Positions 23,926 through 35,921 of a stretch of 64,000 nt of DNA are shown in pieces. The notes under the pieces were generated by a model. That model was not told the DNA's origin. It did no database searches and saw nothing but the letters and a program-made list of their open reading frames with translations. The stretch comes from Molossus alvarezi. Taxonomy: Eukaryota; Chordata; Mammalia; Chiroptera; Molossidae. Location: contig CM073891.1 in the NCBI GenBank assembly GCA_037176705.1, forward strand, positions 52,578,571 through 52,642,570, read 5' to 3'. Position 1 is the stretch's first letter. Each line of letters begins with the position of its first letter. A program made the translations under genes and the position numbers.

Positions 23926-24962
23926 ACCCACTATATAGGAGAGCATAATTGTCAATGATACATCAGATAAGGGGTTAATTACCAAAATATATAGAGTGCT
24001 TATACAACTCAACAAAAGGAAGACAAATAACCCAGTTAAAAAATAGGCAGAGGAAAAAAAGGAAAAAAAAAAAAATGGGCAGAGGACCTAAATAGACACC
24101 TCTCCAAACAGGACATACAAATGGCCAAGAGACATATAAAAAAATGCTCAGTGTCACTAATCATCAGAGAGATGCAAATTAAAACAACTATGAGGTGTCA
24201 CCTCACACCTGTCAGAATGGCCGCCATCAACAAATCATCAAACAACAAGTGTTGGCGAGGGTGTGGAGAAAAGGGAGTCCCCTTTTCTAGTACACTGCTG
24301 GTGGGAATGCAGACTGGTGCAGCCACTATGGGAAACACTATGGTGTTACATCAAAAAGTTAAAACTTGAACTGCCATTTGACCCAGTTACCCCACTTATA
24401 GAAATAGATCCTAAGAAGCCTGAAACACCAATCAGAAAGAATATATGTACCCCTATGTTCACAACAGCACTATTTATAATCGCTAATATCTGGAAACAGC
24501 CCAAATGTCCATCAATAAATGAGTGGATAAAAAAGCTGTGGTACATATACACAATGGAATACTATGCAGCGGTAAGAAAGAAAGATCTCTTATCCTTTGA
24601 GACGACATGGAGTGACCTGGAGAGTATTATGCTAAGTAAAACAAGCCAATCAGAGAAAGACAAATATCACATGATCTCACTTATTTGTGGAATGTAATGA
24701 ACAAAACAAACTGATGAACAAAATAGACCCAGAGACCTAGAAGTAGAGTACAGACTGACAAACCTCAGAAGAGGGGGTCGGAGGGTCAGAAAGAAATAAA
24801 CCTCAGAACTTATGTGCATGTACTATATGTATAACCATGGACATAGACAACAATGCTGGGGACAGAGCGGCGGGGGTGGGGGTGGGAATGGGAAGGAGGG
24901 TGTCAATGGGGAGAAAAGGAGAAACCTCTGTAACAAAAATAAACTAATAAAAATAAATAAAT
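23926..24962 (+). mobile_element. 5'-truncated LINE-1 (copy C)
   Basis: This is the last part of L1 ORF2 plus the 3'UTR and an A-rich tail. The longest open piece (24263-24697) matches the ORF2 C-terminus in copies A and B ([20 protein letters not shown]). Copy C starts within ORF2, as is usual for incomplete L1 reverse transcription. The 3'UTR contains the G-rich tract at 24866-24900. No clear TSD because both flanks are A/T-rich. Confidence 0.92.
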
Positions 24963-26440
24963 AGAAGTCCTTGAAATTTTTAAAAATTAAGAATATTCTA
25001 TATTCAGAGAAGCTATTTTTATTATTTTTATAATATCTAGTGAATCATTATTTAAAGGCACTCTAGTGTTTATAATTAATTTCTTTGTTCAGTATTCACA
25101 TTTTTAAACATTATTTTACTCATTATGAAAATAATACGTTTATAAATAAAGCATGCTACATTCTCAAAAGAAGAGTTCTTACCTTGTTATCTTTAAGCAA
25201 GTAATGCAATTTCTAGAAATTGTATTTCTAGAAGATTACCAATAAATCAACTCTAGTAATTTTCATAACTGTGATGGCAATGCTTTCGTAGTATGCATTT
25301 TGTGTAGGAGAGGATTGTGTAGCTAATAATTAAAAATTGCCCAGTGTGGCCACTAGATGGCAGTATAGGTCTTTGGGCTCAAATGAAATACCTGAATAAT
25401 TTTGTTTCATAGCTTTCATTAAATCTCCCCAAAAGCAAAAATCTCAGGCAAAATGTTAATGTTCTGATATAAAGTATTTCTGAGTTGTATTCCACTTTGG
25501 TATGATATGTTCCTTTGTGAAATTAAACAATTATCCAGTACATTCTAACTTAGCTAATAACTTCAATTTATTTTATTTTACTTATTGGCTAAATATACAA
25601 AGAGCAGAATGTATTTATCACTGAGTGTCATACTCAACAATAATTTCAGAAAGCAAGTGAGATTATTATTCTTTAATTAACATACACTGTATTTTCAGTA
25701 TGGTTATTCAATTACATCAATGAAAACACATTACTCATTTTAAAAATGTGTGAGTATGCTTGTTGCTAGTAAATTTTTAACTTTTGTATATATGAAAATC
25801 AAACATAAAGGTTTAGACTTTTGAGCCAATGACAGATGGAGTGCACATTCTCCAAATCCCATAAAAATGATAAAAGAAACAAAAATGAAAAGGATCCACA
25901 GCATTGTTGAAAAACAGAAGATGTCATTAGTGTGAAAGAAGCATTGATGAATTGTTGAAAGTTACAAAGTAGATGGGATTCAATGAAAAAACTAATTTAA
26001 AAATAGTATATCTGTGCTCTGAGATATGCAAAATAAGTAAAGAAGTCGGGGCACCACAGAACTAAATGATCATTTTCTCCATCAATTACAGAGAAAGCTG
26101 AGTTTGGAAGCATGATGGGGAAGTAAGACAAATAAGGGGACTTAGAACCCATGGAAGCATGCTGGTGCACAGCCTGTGCACAAGTACAGCTGGCTGTGTT
26201 GTCTCCTTACCTAGTAAAGCTGGCGAAATGTTCTCTACACTACGTGAATGATGCACCTTGAAAGAGATGCTGGCTATATTAAAAGTATTTGAAACTACCA
26301 CAAAGTACTTTTGAAATAGAATAATTTCTATAACATGGAGATAAAGTACTAGAGTAAACATAGAGAACTTATTTTACAGCTAGAAGAACAGTGTTCATAT
26401 CAATGAACATTGTAGTTTATACTTTGTGAGTGACAACGCT
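24963..26440. other. AT-rich intergenic DNA
   Basis: No gene or clear repeat, apart from a CTCF-like motif at 25350. Confidence 0.4.
25350..25363 (+). promoter_or_regulatory. CTCF-like motif, full consensus match
   Basis: CCACTAGATGGCAG fits the CTCF core CCASYAGRKGGCAS at every position. It lies in otherwise anonymous AT-rich DNA, where such a match is less likely by chance than in GC-rich DNA. Confidence 0.5.
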
Positions 26441-26450
26441 AACAGAATTT

Positions 26451-26710
26451 ATTTTATTTTATTATTTCTTAAATCATCGTGTGAGGATATTTTTTCTATT
26501 TTTCTTCAGACAGAGTGGAAGGGAGAGAGAGAGTGAGAGAAAGAAACATCAACATAAGAGGGACGGACACCTTGGTTGCCTCCTGCAAGACCCCAACCAG
26601 GGCAGGGGTCCGAACTGCATCCGAGGCATGTGCCCTTGACCGGAATCGAACCTGAGACTCTTTGGTCCATGGGCCGATGCTCTTACCACTGAGCCAAACT
26701 GGCCAGGGCT
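26451..26710 (-). mobile_element. Ves SINE (subfamily c)
   Basis: T-rich tail, CTTCAGACAGAGTGG, GA-rich body and the complement of the tRNA-like head ending CTGAGCCAAACTGGCCAGGG. The TSD AACAGAATTT is at 26441-26450 and 26716-26725, with five extra bases after the head. Confidence 0.88.
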
Positions 26711-26984
26711 ATGCAAACAGAATTTTAATTTCCTTAAAATAAAATGCAATTAAGCAAAAGGAGAGTCCTCTATTGAATAGTCTTTATTAGAAGCTATGTT
26801 TCAAATAGCTTTATTTCTTGAACTGCATGATTGAATTTTTCCTTTAAAAAAAATGTAAGGTGTTGAATTAAAAGCTTAATTGTTCATTGCTATCATATTT
26901 AATATAAGAAAGAACTTTTGCTCAATTGCTTTGTCAAAAAATTTAAGTAATACCAGGAGATTACAATTTTAATACTAGCTAATA

Positions 26985-27175
26985 GTTTTGAGAGCTTACT
27001 ATGTGTCAAGCATGACCTTAAAAAGTTCTTTATATTCATCGAAGATAAATTATTGTATAACCAATACTGTAGGTAGCATCCCATCACCACAAAATGGCCT
27101 AGAGTAAAAAGCAAGTAAATTCTTAGTGAGTTATAATTCAGTGTCTTAATCACCAGACTCTGTAAATATGTTACA
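26985..27175 (+). repeat. MIR SINE remnant
   Basis: Phrases such as 'gagagcttactatgtgtcaa' and the 'aatcaccagactctgta' end match the order of the mammalian-wide MIR consensus. Old and decayed. Confidence 0.6.
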
Positions 27176-27582
27176 TTACATGGCAAAGAGGAATTGGGGT
27201 TGCAGATAAAGTTAAGGTTGCTAAATTTAAGATAGGAGATTAGCCTGGTGTACCCAGGTGGGACCAGTGTCGTCACAAGGGTTTTTAAAGGAGAAAGAGG
27301 GAGGCAGCAGACCACCGAGAGATGGCAGCACAGAAGGACTCCAGCCACTGTTGCTGGCTTTGAAGACAGAGTAAGGTGCCACAAAAAATGGAAAGTGGAT
27401 GGCCTCTAGAAGCTGGGGAAGACATGGAAATCAGTTCTCCCCTAGATCCTCCAGAAGAAGAAACATAGCCCTGCCAACATCTTGATTTTAGTCTGTGAGA
27501 CTCACTTTGGACTTCCTAACTACAGTTCTCTAAGATAATTCTCTGGTAATTTATTATAGTAGCAATAACAACTAATACACTA
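27176..27582 (+). repeat. MaLR-like (MLT-type) LTR
   Basis: The sequence follows the pattern of an old mammalian MaLR LTR, for example 'ttgctggctttgaagaca', 'ccctgccaacatcttgatt' and the end 'gtaatttattatagtagc'..'aactaatacac'. The family name is from memory and not certain. Confidence 0.45.
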
Positions 27583-27614
27583 TTATACTCTAACTTTTTC
27601 CTCTCTTCCCACAG

Positions 27615-27910
27615 ACAAATGACTGAAGTCCACTAAACACACATCAGAGATATTTTCCACCACTTACTGAGTCCGGAAAGTGTTCCTGACCAGCCTTTAC
27701 CTGCATGTGTGCCTCAGCCTTCTCTGCAGCTGCCAGTTGAGTCAGTGGTTCCTCAAGTTGCCCAACAGATACTAAATATCTATGAGAAATTTAAGAATTA
27801 TGCTCTCCAGGCCCGGCTTATTGGTAATAATTCTTGTTCTGATTATTGGGCTGAAGAACAACCTTATGAGTATATTAACACCCATCCTCCCAAAAGTCTG
27901 CCAAGAGAGG
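27615..27910 (+). other. Exon-like ORF of unknown gene
   Basis: A pyrimidine-rich tract ending TCTTCCCACAG gives a strong acceptor, and GAGG|GTGAGT gives a donor. One frame is open from 27637 through the donor and on to 28080. It encodes an acidic, Tyr-rich segment including ILNIYEKFKNYALQARLIGN and YWAEEQPYEYIN, which looks protein-like, not random. A TAA at 27634-27636 in the same frame lies inside the predicted exon, so either this is a first coding exon without a usable ATG, or a relic exon of a lost gene. I do not recognise the protein. Confidence 0.35.
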
Positions 27911-28103
27911 GTGAGTGGTCACCAAGCACAGAGCACCCTTTGCCTGGGCTGCTGGGTCCTCTAGGGTGGATGGCCAAGAGCACCCACAGGGCACGCAGCC
28001 CTCAGGACCCTCAAACCACGTCGATCAAGATCACCGAGTCAAACCACTGCCAGGTTTTATTTGAGCATCAAGTTTAATTAAATATTGTATTACTCTTTTT
28101 TAG

Positions 28104-28187
28104 AAAAGAAATAGGAAAACAAGTGACAATATTAAAGAAACATTGCAAAGGGAACCAGGGGATGCAAATCCTGGTCCTGATTCAGCC
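28104..28187 (+). other. Second exon-like ORF of unknown gene
   Basis: The acceptor TATTACTCTTTTTTAG and donor GCC|GTAAGT both fit consensus. All 28 codons are open in one frame (KRNRKTSDNIKETLQREPGD then ANPGPDSA). That frame is not the one reached by splicing from the donor at 27910, which would give an early stop; a different acceptor at 28108 would stay open. The mismatch suggests a decayed gene or a chance pair. Confidence 0.3.
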
Positions 28188-29603
28188 GTAAGTGGTTCTG
28201 TCTCCTTAGGTCATTATTTAATCTCCTGAAGTCTCAGATTCCTCGAGAAAGGTAATAAGATTGAAGAAGAGCAGTCACTGTAAACTTTTAACTCCAGGCT
28301 CCTTCTCCAGAAATCACAGGCCGATGAAGATCAAGGTTGACATTCTCCAGCTTAAGGAAGTAGGGCTGGCCCCCCGGAGCCCGCTCCCGCTGCTGTCTCC
28401 ACTCGGGTCTCCTGGGGCCCCTGTGGGAATGAGGACCACAATCTGAGAAGTCACTGCACCATCAGTTCTCTCAAATGTCTTCCCCGGAGCACTGCTGGTG
28501 GCGTCCACGGGAAATGGAAGGGTACACAGGCGGACCTCTTAGCTGTATTGCCGTCTAAGAGCGAGAACGTATTCTTTAGATGAATTAAATGAAGCAATAT
28601 GGAATGGATATTATTTATAAGGCATGTCTTTCAGAACTAGGTAGAACACCCTCTAGAAGAAACTGAGTTTCAAATATACATCAGAATTGAAAATATAAAT
28701 AGGAACTATATAAATGGTATTAGACACGTGAAAAATTCAGTCAAGTGCCCATAAAAGTGGGGCGATTAACTTTAAAGCAAAAGCACCACTTAACCTTCCT
28801 CCAGCATCTCCACGCTCCTGCTGGGGGCAGCAGCTTGTTCTCCCCAGTGACCTCCCGGATCCACCCCCGCGAAGCGTTTGCTGCCCGGTGAGCCGGCCGT
28901 CTGGTGTAGATCCTCACCCCATACTTGAGAAAATGTAAGTTTACTGAGTTGTAAAAGTTACCTTTCCATCTGTAACGGTCCAGAGTTTTACACAGAGGCC
29001 AAATGCTTTCTTAATTATTACTGCTATAAATATCATTTTTGTGTATTTCCTCCTATTAAAAAAAAAAAAACAGTAAGAGGAATCTTGTACAAATCTAAAG
29101 AAGCATAGTTTAAAAGGACCTAGAACCACAGGCACATTAGTTTTAAAAACATCTGGAGAAGGTGATTATATCTGTTTATATATGTTATCTCAGGTAGCAA
29201 TGTCTGTACATTTATTATATTGGAATATATACTCATTTAAGTGTATTTCTACATATATTATATATACCTATAGATACATAGATATACATATACAGATATA
29301 TATCTATGCATACAGTTATGTTCTTTTGATATATAAAGGTTATATATATAACATTGTTTAAAAATAATATATATGCATGAATAGATCTATGCATGGAATT
29401 TAAGAAATATGCTCTCTAGGCACTGCTCATTGTTAAGAATGCCCTTCTTCCATATACTGGGCTAAAATATGACTTTATATGTATATTAACTTTATGATTT
29501 AATAGCACTCATGAAATAAGTGCATATGCTTGGGACACAACACCCACTGCACACTAAATTCTGGGGAAAAGTGCTTTACTCATTTAGGCATAAACATGAA
29601 CAG
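28188..29603. other. Intergenic DNA with two GC-rich patches
   Basis: GC-rich patches lie at about 28360-28520 and 28790-28920, in otherwise AT-rich DNA. An AT-rich TATA-repeat tract lies at about 29170-29360. No supported gene. Confidence 0.35.
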
Positions 29604-29869
29604 ATTAAAAAAGTTGGTTAAGTGCACAGTAGTGGAGCTCCCAAGGTGCCAGTCGCTGAAGCCTCGGACAGCCAGGAGCCTAGCACCATCCCCCACAGTA
29701 GCAGCCCGATCAGAGTCGAGATTTACCTCCAGCAACAGAGGCTGGGGAGCAGACATCCATCCCCAAGCAACAGAAGCACAGACCAGCAGCTGAGACCCAT
29801 CCCCAAAACCTACAACAAAAGCTGAGCAGGAGTTGAGCCCCATGGGGCAGCAGCACTCCCCAGCTGCCA

Positions 29870-30202
29870 GCAGCGGGACCTGGGGCTCCACAGAAGCCTG
29901 TGCTGTCCAGCAGCTCACAAGAGCAGTGGGGAGCCAGAGCCCCAGAGGGACTGGTGTGATCCAGCTGCCCGCCAGTGGGACCTGCAGGGCGTAGGGGCAC
30001 CAGAGAGGCCTGTGCTACCCAGCAGGGACTGTGCGATCCAGTTACCCGCGGGACCTGTGGGGTGCTGAAGCACCAGAGAGGCCTGTGCGACCCAGCAGGC
30101 CATACCATAGGCATAGGGCCTGGTTTCCAAAGGAACTGTTCCATCCAGTTACCCGAGGGACCTGCAGGGTGTGGAGGCACCAGAGAGGCCTGTGTGACCC
30201 AG
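29870..30202 (+). repeat. L1 5'UTR tandem monomers
   Basis: Units of about 73-105 bp recur at 29947-30024, 30025-30097 and 30098-30202, with a weaker unit before them. Each carries variants of GATCCAG(C/T)T(G/A)CCCG, GGGACCTG(C/T) and GCACCAGAGAGGCCTGTG. Tandem 5' monomers act as the promoter in mouse L1; here that role is an inference. Confidence 0.75.
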
Positions 30203-31028
30203 CTGCGCACAAGATAGGCTTAGAGGATGTGCAAATGGAGGCGGAGTGAATGGAAGCTACACAGATAATCTCCCAGGACCAAACGGAAATTACAACTAAA
30301 ATGAAGACAAATCCTCAGAAAAAAAGCAACAGAAAAGCAGCAGGACAGAACCATATAACCAGGGACACTGGTAGGATTTGTGGAGGTGCGAGAGGGTGGC
30401 GGACTGGGAGACCACAGACAGCAGCAGTCTTAGCTGTGAGCAGCAGCACTCTTGGGGAATAAAGACCAAGCCTGCTCCACAGTGCAGAGAACCAGAACAG
30501 AGAACTAAAATAGCCACAGCCACTCACCTAGGGGCCCCAGCAGAGGGACGGCAGATTGGGCTGGAACTCTGTGGGGACAACCGAGATTTGGAGGGCACTC
30601 AGAGTTTTTGCTGAGTTGTGGCCACAAAGGACAGTGGCCAATGTGCTCCTTCCTAGAGCAATGGGAAAAAGCAGTAGCCCCCCCCCCCCACCTCAGCCTT
30701 TCCCAGGTGAGGCAAAGAAATTCAAATTGAGGCTCATTAACAACCAGCATCTATGCCACCCTTTGGAAATCCTCTTATGCAGAACACCAGGGATACATTC
30801 CAAGGAATTGAGTAACTGAGACTAATAGCCTCCAGGACAAAGCTAGAGGATAACTGAACATTTCCTGGGCTTGAAAATCCACCCAGGAAAGTAAGACTTG
30901 ACAGTGGTGTTTAATGTGGGCCCATCCAGGTCCATCCAAACTCAATAGAAGGAGCCACAAAGAGCACCTCGCACCCAACACCCACGTGAAAAATTTGGCA
31001 GGCTCCAAAACCCACTGAGATAGCCAAA

Positions 31029-31822
31029 ATGGTGAAACAAAGAAACAAATCCCAAATGAAAGAACAAGAGTACACTATCGAAGATCAGATAAATGAAATG
31101 CAGTTAACCAAATTATCAGAGGTAGAGTTCAGAGCCATGACCTTGAGGAAGCTCAACAGCATGAGTAAGGACATCAGCATCGTGAGAAAATATATAGAAA
31201 CACTGAAAATCAACCAAGTGGAAATAAAGAATGACATAGCCGAAATAAAGAACACATTGGAAGGACTAACCAGAAGAGTAGAGAAAGCTGAGGACCGGAT
31301 CAGTGAATTAGAAGACAGGGTAGAAAAAAATCAGCCAATCAGAAAACCAAAAGGAAAAAACAATTAAAAAACTGGAAGATAGCTTAAGAGAACTGTGGGA
31401 CAACTGGAAACATAAAAACATTCACATTATATGAGTTCCCAAAGAGGAAGAAAATGGACATGAATTACAGAATATATTTGAAGAAATAGTGACAGAAAAC
31501 TTTCCTAACTTGGTGAAGGATGAAGGCATTCAAGTTCAAGAAGCACAGAGAGCCCCAAGTAAGAAGAACCCAAACAGGCCCACACAAGACACATAGTAAT
31601 TAAATGCCAAAAATTAAAGACAAAGAGAGAATCCTAAAAGCAGCAAGAGATAAGCAACAGGTTACCTACAAAGGAACCCCCATAAGTCTCTCAGCTGACT
31701 TCTCAACAGAAACACTACAGGCCAGAAGGGAATGGCATGAAGTAATCAAGGGCATGGAAAACAAGGATCTGAATCCAAGACTATTCTATCCAGCAAGGCT
31801 ATCATTCAAAATAGAGGGTTAA
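31029..31822 (+). pseudogene. L1 ORF1, broken
   Basis: ATG at 31029 opens MVKQRNKSQMKEQEYTIEDQ, then a heptad-rich coiled coil (GLTRRVEKAEDRISELEDRV) up to about residue 107. The frame is then lost in the A-rich 31338-31370 region. The C-terminal RNA-binding part resumes at about 31604-31822 in another frame ([39 protein letters not shown]). The neighbours are ORF2 downstream and the 5'UTR upstream in the normal L1 order. Confidence 0.85.
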
Positions 31823-31974
31823 ATAAAGAGCTTTCCAGACGGAAAAAAAAAAGAAAAAGAAAAAAAAGGCTCAAGGAATATATTAACACCAAACCAGCCC
31901 TACAAGTTATGCTAAAAGGACTGCTGTAATTAGCAGAAGAAATAGGAAGAAAAATAGAACCACACTAAACAAAA

Positions 31975-34900
31975 ATGGCAATAAATAAGTACATATCAAT
32001 TAGAACCTTATATGTGAATGGTTTGAATGCTCCGATAAAAAGACACAGAGTAGCTGACTGGATAAGAAAGCATGACTCACATATATGTTGTTTACAAGAG
32101 ACCCACTTCACAACAAAAGACTCACATAGGTTGAAAGTGAAGGGATTGAAAAAAATCTTCCAAGCAAACGGAAAGAAAAAAAAAGCTGGGGTAGCAATAC
32201 TCATATCTGATAAAGTAGATTTCAAAATGAAGGCCATAACTGAAGACAAACAAGGTCACTACATAATATTGAAAGGATCTATCCAACAGGAAGATAGAAC
32301 CTTGGTAAACATATATGCACCCAATATAGGAGCACCAACATATATTAAAAATCTTCTGGAGGACTTCAAAAGAGAAATCAACACCAATACAATCATAGCA
32401 GGGGACTTCAAGAAAAGTTCCTAATAGATTATCTAACCTCACAACTTAAAGAACTAGAAAGCAAACAAACAAACAAACAAACCACCACCACCAACAAAAA
32501 ACCCAGAGCAAGTAGAAGGAAGGAAATAGTAATGATCAGAGCAGAAATAAATGACATAGAGACCAAAAAACAATTCAAAGGATCAATGAGACAAAGAGCT
32601 GGTTCTCTGAAAAGATAAACAAGATTGATGGACCCTTAGCTAGACTCACCAAGAAACAAAGAGAGAGCCCAAATACACAAAATCAGAAATGAAAGAGGAG
32701 AAATAATAACTGACACCACATAAATACAAAGGATCATTAACAAACACTATGAACAATTATATGGCAACAAATTCGACAATCTAAGCGAAATGGACAAATT
32801 CCTAGAAACACAGTTTCCCGAAACTGAACCGGGAAGAGAAAGAAAACTTGAACTGACCAATAACAACAAAAGAAATTGAAGATGTAATCAAGACTCTCCT
32901 AGCAAACAAAAGCCCACGTCCGGACAGCTTCACAGGGGAATTTTACCAAACATTCAAAGAAGAACTAATACCCATTCTCAAACTATTTCAAGAAAGACTT
33001 CCAAACTCTTTTTATGAGGCCAGCATGATTCTAATTCCAAAACCAGAAAAAGATACTGCAAAGAAAGAAAACTACAGGCCAATATCCCTGATAAACATAG
33101 ATGCCAAAATCCTGGACAAAATACTAGCAAATCGAATCCAGCAATACATCAAAAAAATTATTTAACATGACCAAGTGGGATTCATCCCAGGGATGCAAGG
33201 CTGGTACAATATTTGCAAATCAATAAATGTGGTACACCACATAAACAAAATGAAAGATAAAAATCATATGGTCATATCAATAGATGCTGAAAAAGTATTC
33301 AACAAAATACAGCATCCATTTCTGATAAAAATGCTCAGCAATCTGGGAATACAGGGATCATATCTTGACATAATAAAGGCCATATATGAAAGATCTACAG
33401 CCAACATCATACTCAGTGGGCAAAAACTAAAAGCATTTTTCTTAGAAACAGGAACAAGGGAACATGACAAAGATGTCCACTTTCACCACTCTTATTTAAC
33501 ATAGTACTGGACAGGAAGTAAAAATCAAAGGGATCCAAATTGGAAAGGAGGAAGTAAAACTGTCATTATTCGCAGGTGACATGATACTATACATAGAAAA
33601 CCCTAAAGACTCCATCAAAAATTTACTAGACTTAATAAATGAATTTGGCAAAGTAGCAGAATACAAAATTAATGTCAAGAAATCAATGGCATTCTTATAC
33701 ACCAATGATGAACTCACAGAAAGAGAAACTAGAAAAACAATCCCATTTACCATTGCAGCAAAAAAATTTAAGATACCTAGGAATAAACTTAACCAAATAA
33801 GTAAAGGATCTATTTGCAGAATACTAGAGGACATTGAAAAAAGACATAGAGGAAGATATAAAAAAGTGGAAGCACATACCTTGCTCATGGATTGGAAGAA
33901 TTAACATCATTAAAATGTCCATACTACTCAAAGCAATCTATAGATTCAATGGAATTCCCATCAAAATACCAATGACATACTTCACAGAAGTAGAACAAAT
34001 ACTTCAAAATTTCATATGGAACCAAAAAAGACCCCGAATAGCCAGAGCAATCTTGAAAAAGAAGAACAAAGTAGGAGGGATCACATTACCAGATTTCAGT
34101 TAGACTACAAAGTGACTGTAATAAAAACAGCCTGGTATTGGCACAAGAACAGGCAGATAGATCAATGGAACAGAATAGAGAACCCAGAAATGGATCCAAG
34201 GCAATATGCTCCATTAATATTTGACAAAGGTGGCAAAAGCACACCGTGGAGTAAAGACAGCCTCTTTAATAAATGGTGTTGGGAAAATTGGACAGCTACA
34301 TGCAAAACAATGAAACCAGATCATCAACTTACACCATACACAAAAATAAACTCAAAATGAATAAAACACTTAAATGTGACTAATGAATCCATAAAAATCC
34401 TAGAAGAAAATGTGGGCAACAAAATTTCAGACATTATACACAGCAGAAGTTTCACTGATACATCACCTAAGGCAACAGAAACAAAGGAAAACATGAACAC
34501 ATGAGACTACATCAAACTCAAAAGCTTCTGCACAGCAAAAGAAACAACCATCAAAATGGAAAGCCAACCCACTCTATGGGAGAGCATAATTGACAATGAT
34601 ACATCAGATAAGGGGTTACTCTCGAATATATAAAGAGTGCTGATACAGCTCAACAAATGGAAGACAAAAAACCCAATTAAAAATTGGGCAGAGGACCAAA
34701 TAGACACCTCTCCAAAAAGGACATACAAATGGCCAAGAGAAAAATGATCAATGTCACTAATCATCAGAGAGATGCAAATTAAAACAATGATGATTTATCA
34801 CCTCACACCTGTCAGAATGTCTGCCATCAACAAATCATCAAACAACAAGTGTTGGTGAGGGTGAGGAGAAAAGGGGACTCTAGTACACTGCTGGTGGGAA

Positions 34901-35165
34901 TGCAGACTGGTGCAGCCACTGTGGAAAACAATATGGTGTCACCTCAAAAAATTAATAATTAAACTACCATTTGACTCAATGATTCCACTTCTAGGAATAT
35001 ACCCTAAGAAGCCTGAAACACCAATCAGAAAGAATATATGTACCCCCATGTTCATAGCAGCACTATTTACAATAGCTAAGATCTGGAAGCAGCCTAAATG
35101 TCCATCAGTAGACAAATGGATAAAAAAGGTATGGTACATATACACAATGGGTACCATGCAGCAGT
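31975..35165 (+). pseudogene. L1 ORF2, broken and internally deleted
   Basis: ATG at 31975 opens the endonuclease (first open part to 32424, with CCLQETHFTTKDSHRLK and NIYAPNIGAPTYIKN). At about 32418 the sequence skips most of the linker region between endonuclease and reverse transcriptase. Reverse transcriptase resumes at about 32860 ([20 protein letters not shown]), with later pieces at 33175-33504, 33581-33904, 33834-34103 and 34016-34360. The catalytic box at 33568-33579 encodes FAGD in place of FADD. Several frameshifts and stops make the gene non-functional. Confidence 0.88.
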
Positions 35166-35539
35166 AAGAAATAAAGACTTCTTAATCCTTTGAGATGACA
35201 TGGAGGAACTTGAAGAGTATTATCCTAAGTGAAATAAGCCAAGCAGAGAAAGACAAATACCACATGATCTCACTTATTTGTGGAATATAATTAACATAAG
35301 AGTCTGAGGAATGGGGTAGTCCCAGAGACGTGGAAGTGGGATACAGACTGAAAATCCCCAGAAGAGGAGGTAGGGGGAGAGATAATCCACAGAATTTATA
35401 TGCATGTGTGCATGAACAATGGACATGGACAACAAAGCTAGGGACAGGGTGGGGAGGGAGGAGGAGGGGAGTATCAGTGAGGGAAAAGGGAGAAACATCT
35501 GTAACAAAAATAAATAAATTAATTAAATAAAAAAATAAA

Positions 35540-35575
35540 TGAAGTCTATTTTGTCAGATAAAATATTGCAACACC
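35540..35575 (+). other. Transduced 3' flank of L1 copy B
   Basis: Thirty-six bases without L1 resemblance lie between two A-rich tails and inside the TSD. The source L1 should have this sequence directly downstream. Confidence 0.75.
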
Positions 35576-35648
35576 AAAAAAATAAAAATAAAATTAAAAA
35601 AGCTGGTTAAATATCTGAAACAATTAGATTTTTCAAAAAAGAGGTAGA

Positions 35649-35907
35649 GCCCTGGCCAGTTTGGCTCAGCGGTTAGAGCATCAGCCTGCGGTCCAGAGAG
35701 ACCCGGGTTCGGTTCCAGCTAAGTACATGTACCTCGGTTGCAGTTTGTCCCCGGCCCTGGATGGGTCGTGTGGGTGGTAACCACTCGATGTGTCCCTTTC
35801 ATGTTGATGTTTCTCTCTCTTTCTCTTCCTCTCTCTTTCTCCCACTCTATCTGAAGAAAAAATGGAAAAATGTCCTCAGGTGAGGATAAAAAAAATAAAA
35901 AAATAAA
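35649..35907 (+). mobile_element. Ves SINE (subfamily a)
   Basis: Complete copy: head GCCCTGGCCAGTTTGGCTC, GTTGCAGTTTGTCC block, CT body, ATGGAAAAATGTCCTC hairpin, A-rich tail. The TSD AAAAAAGAGGTAGA / AAAAAAGAAGTAGA lies at 35635-35648 and 35908-35921. Confidence 0.92.
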
Positions 35908-35921
35908 AAAAAAGAAGTAGA

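Larger units (their letters stand above)
29622..35592 (+). mobile_element. Full-length-class LINE-1 with 3' transduction (copy B)
   Basis: An 18-bp TSD with one mismatch (ATTAAAAAAGTTGGTTAA / ATTAAAAAAGCTGGTTAA) lies at 29604-29621 and 35593-35610 and fixes both ends. The order is GC-rich tandem monomers (29622-30223), 5'UTR (30224-31028), ORF1 (31029-about 31822), ORF2 (31975-about 35165), 3'UTR, a first A-rich tail (about 35505-35539), a 36-bp non-L1 segment (35540-35575) and a second A-rich tail (35576-35592). The two tails are the signature of read-through polyadenylation and 3' transduction. Frameshifts and a deletion make it inactive. Confidence 0.95.
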
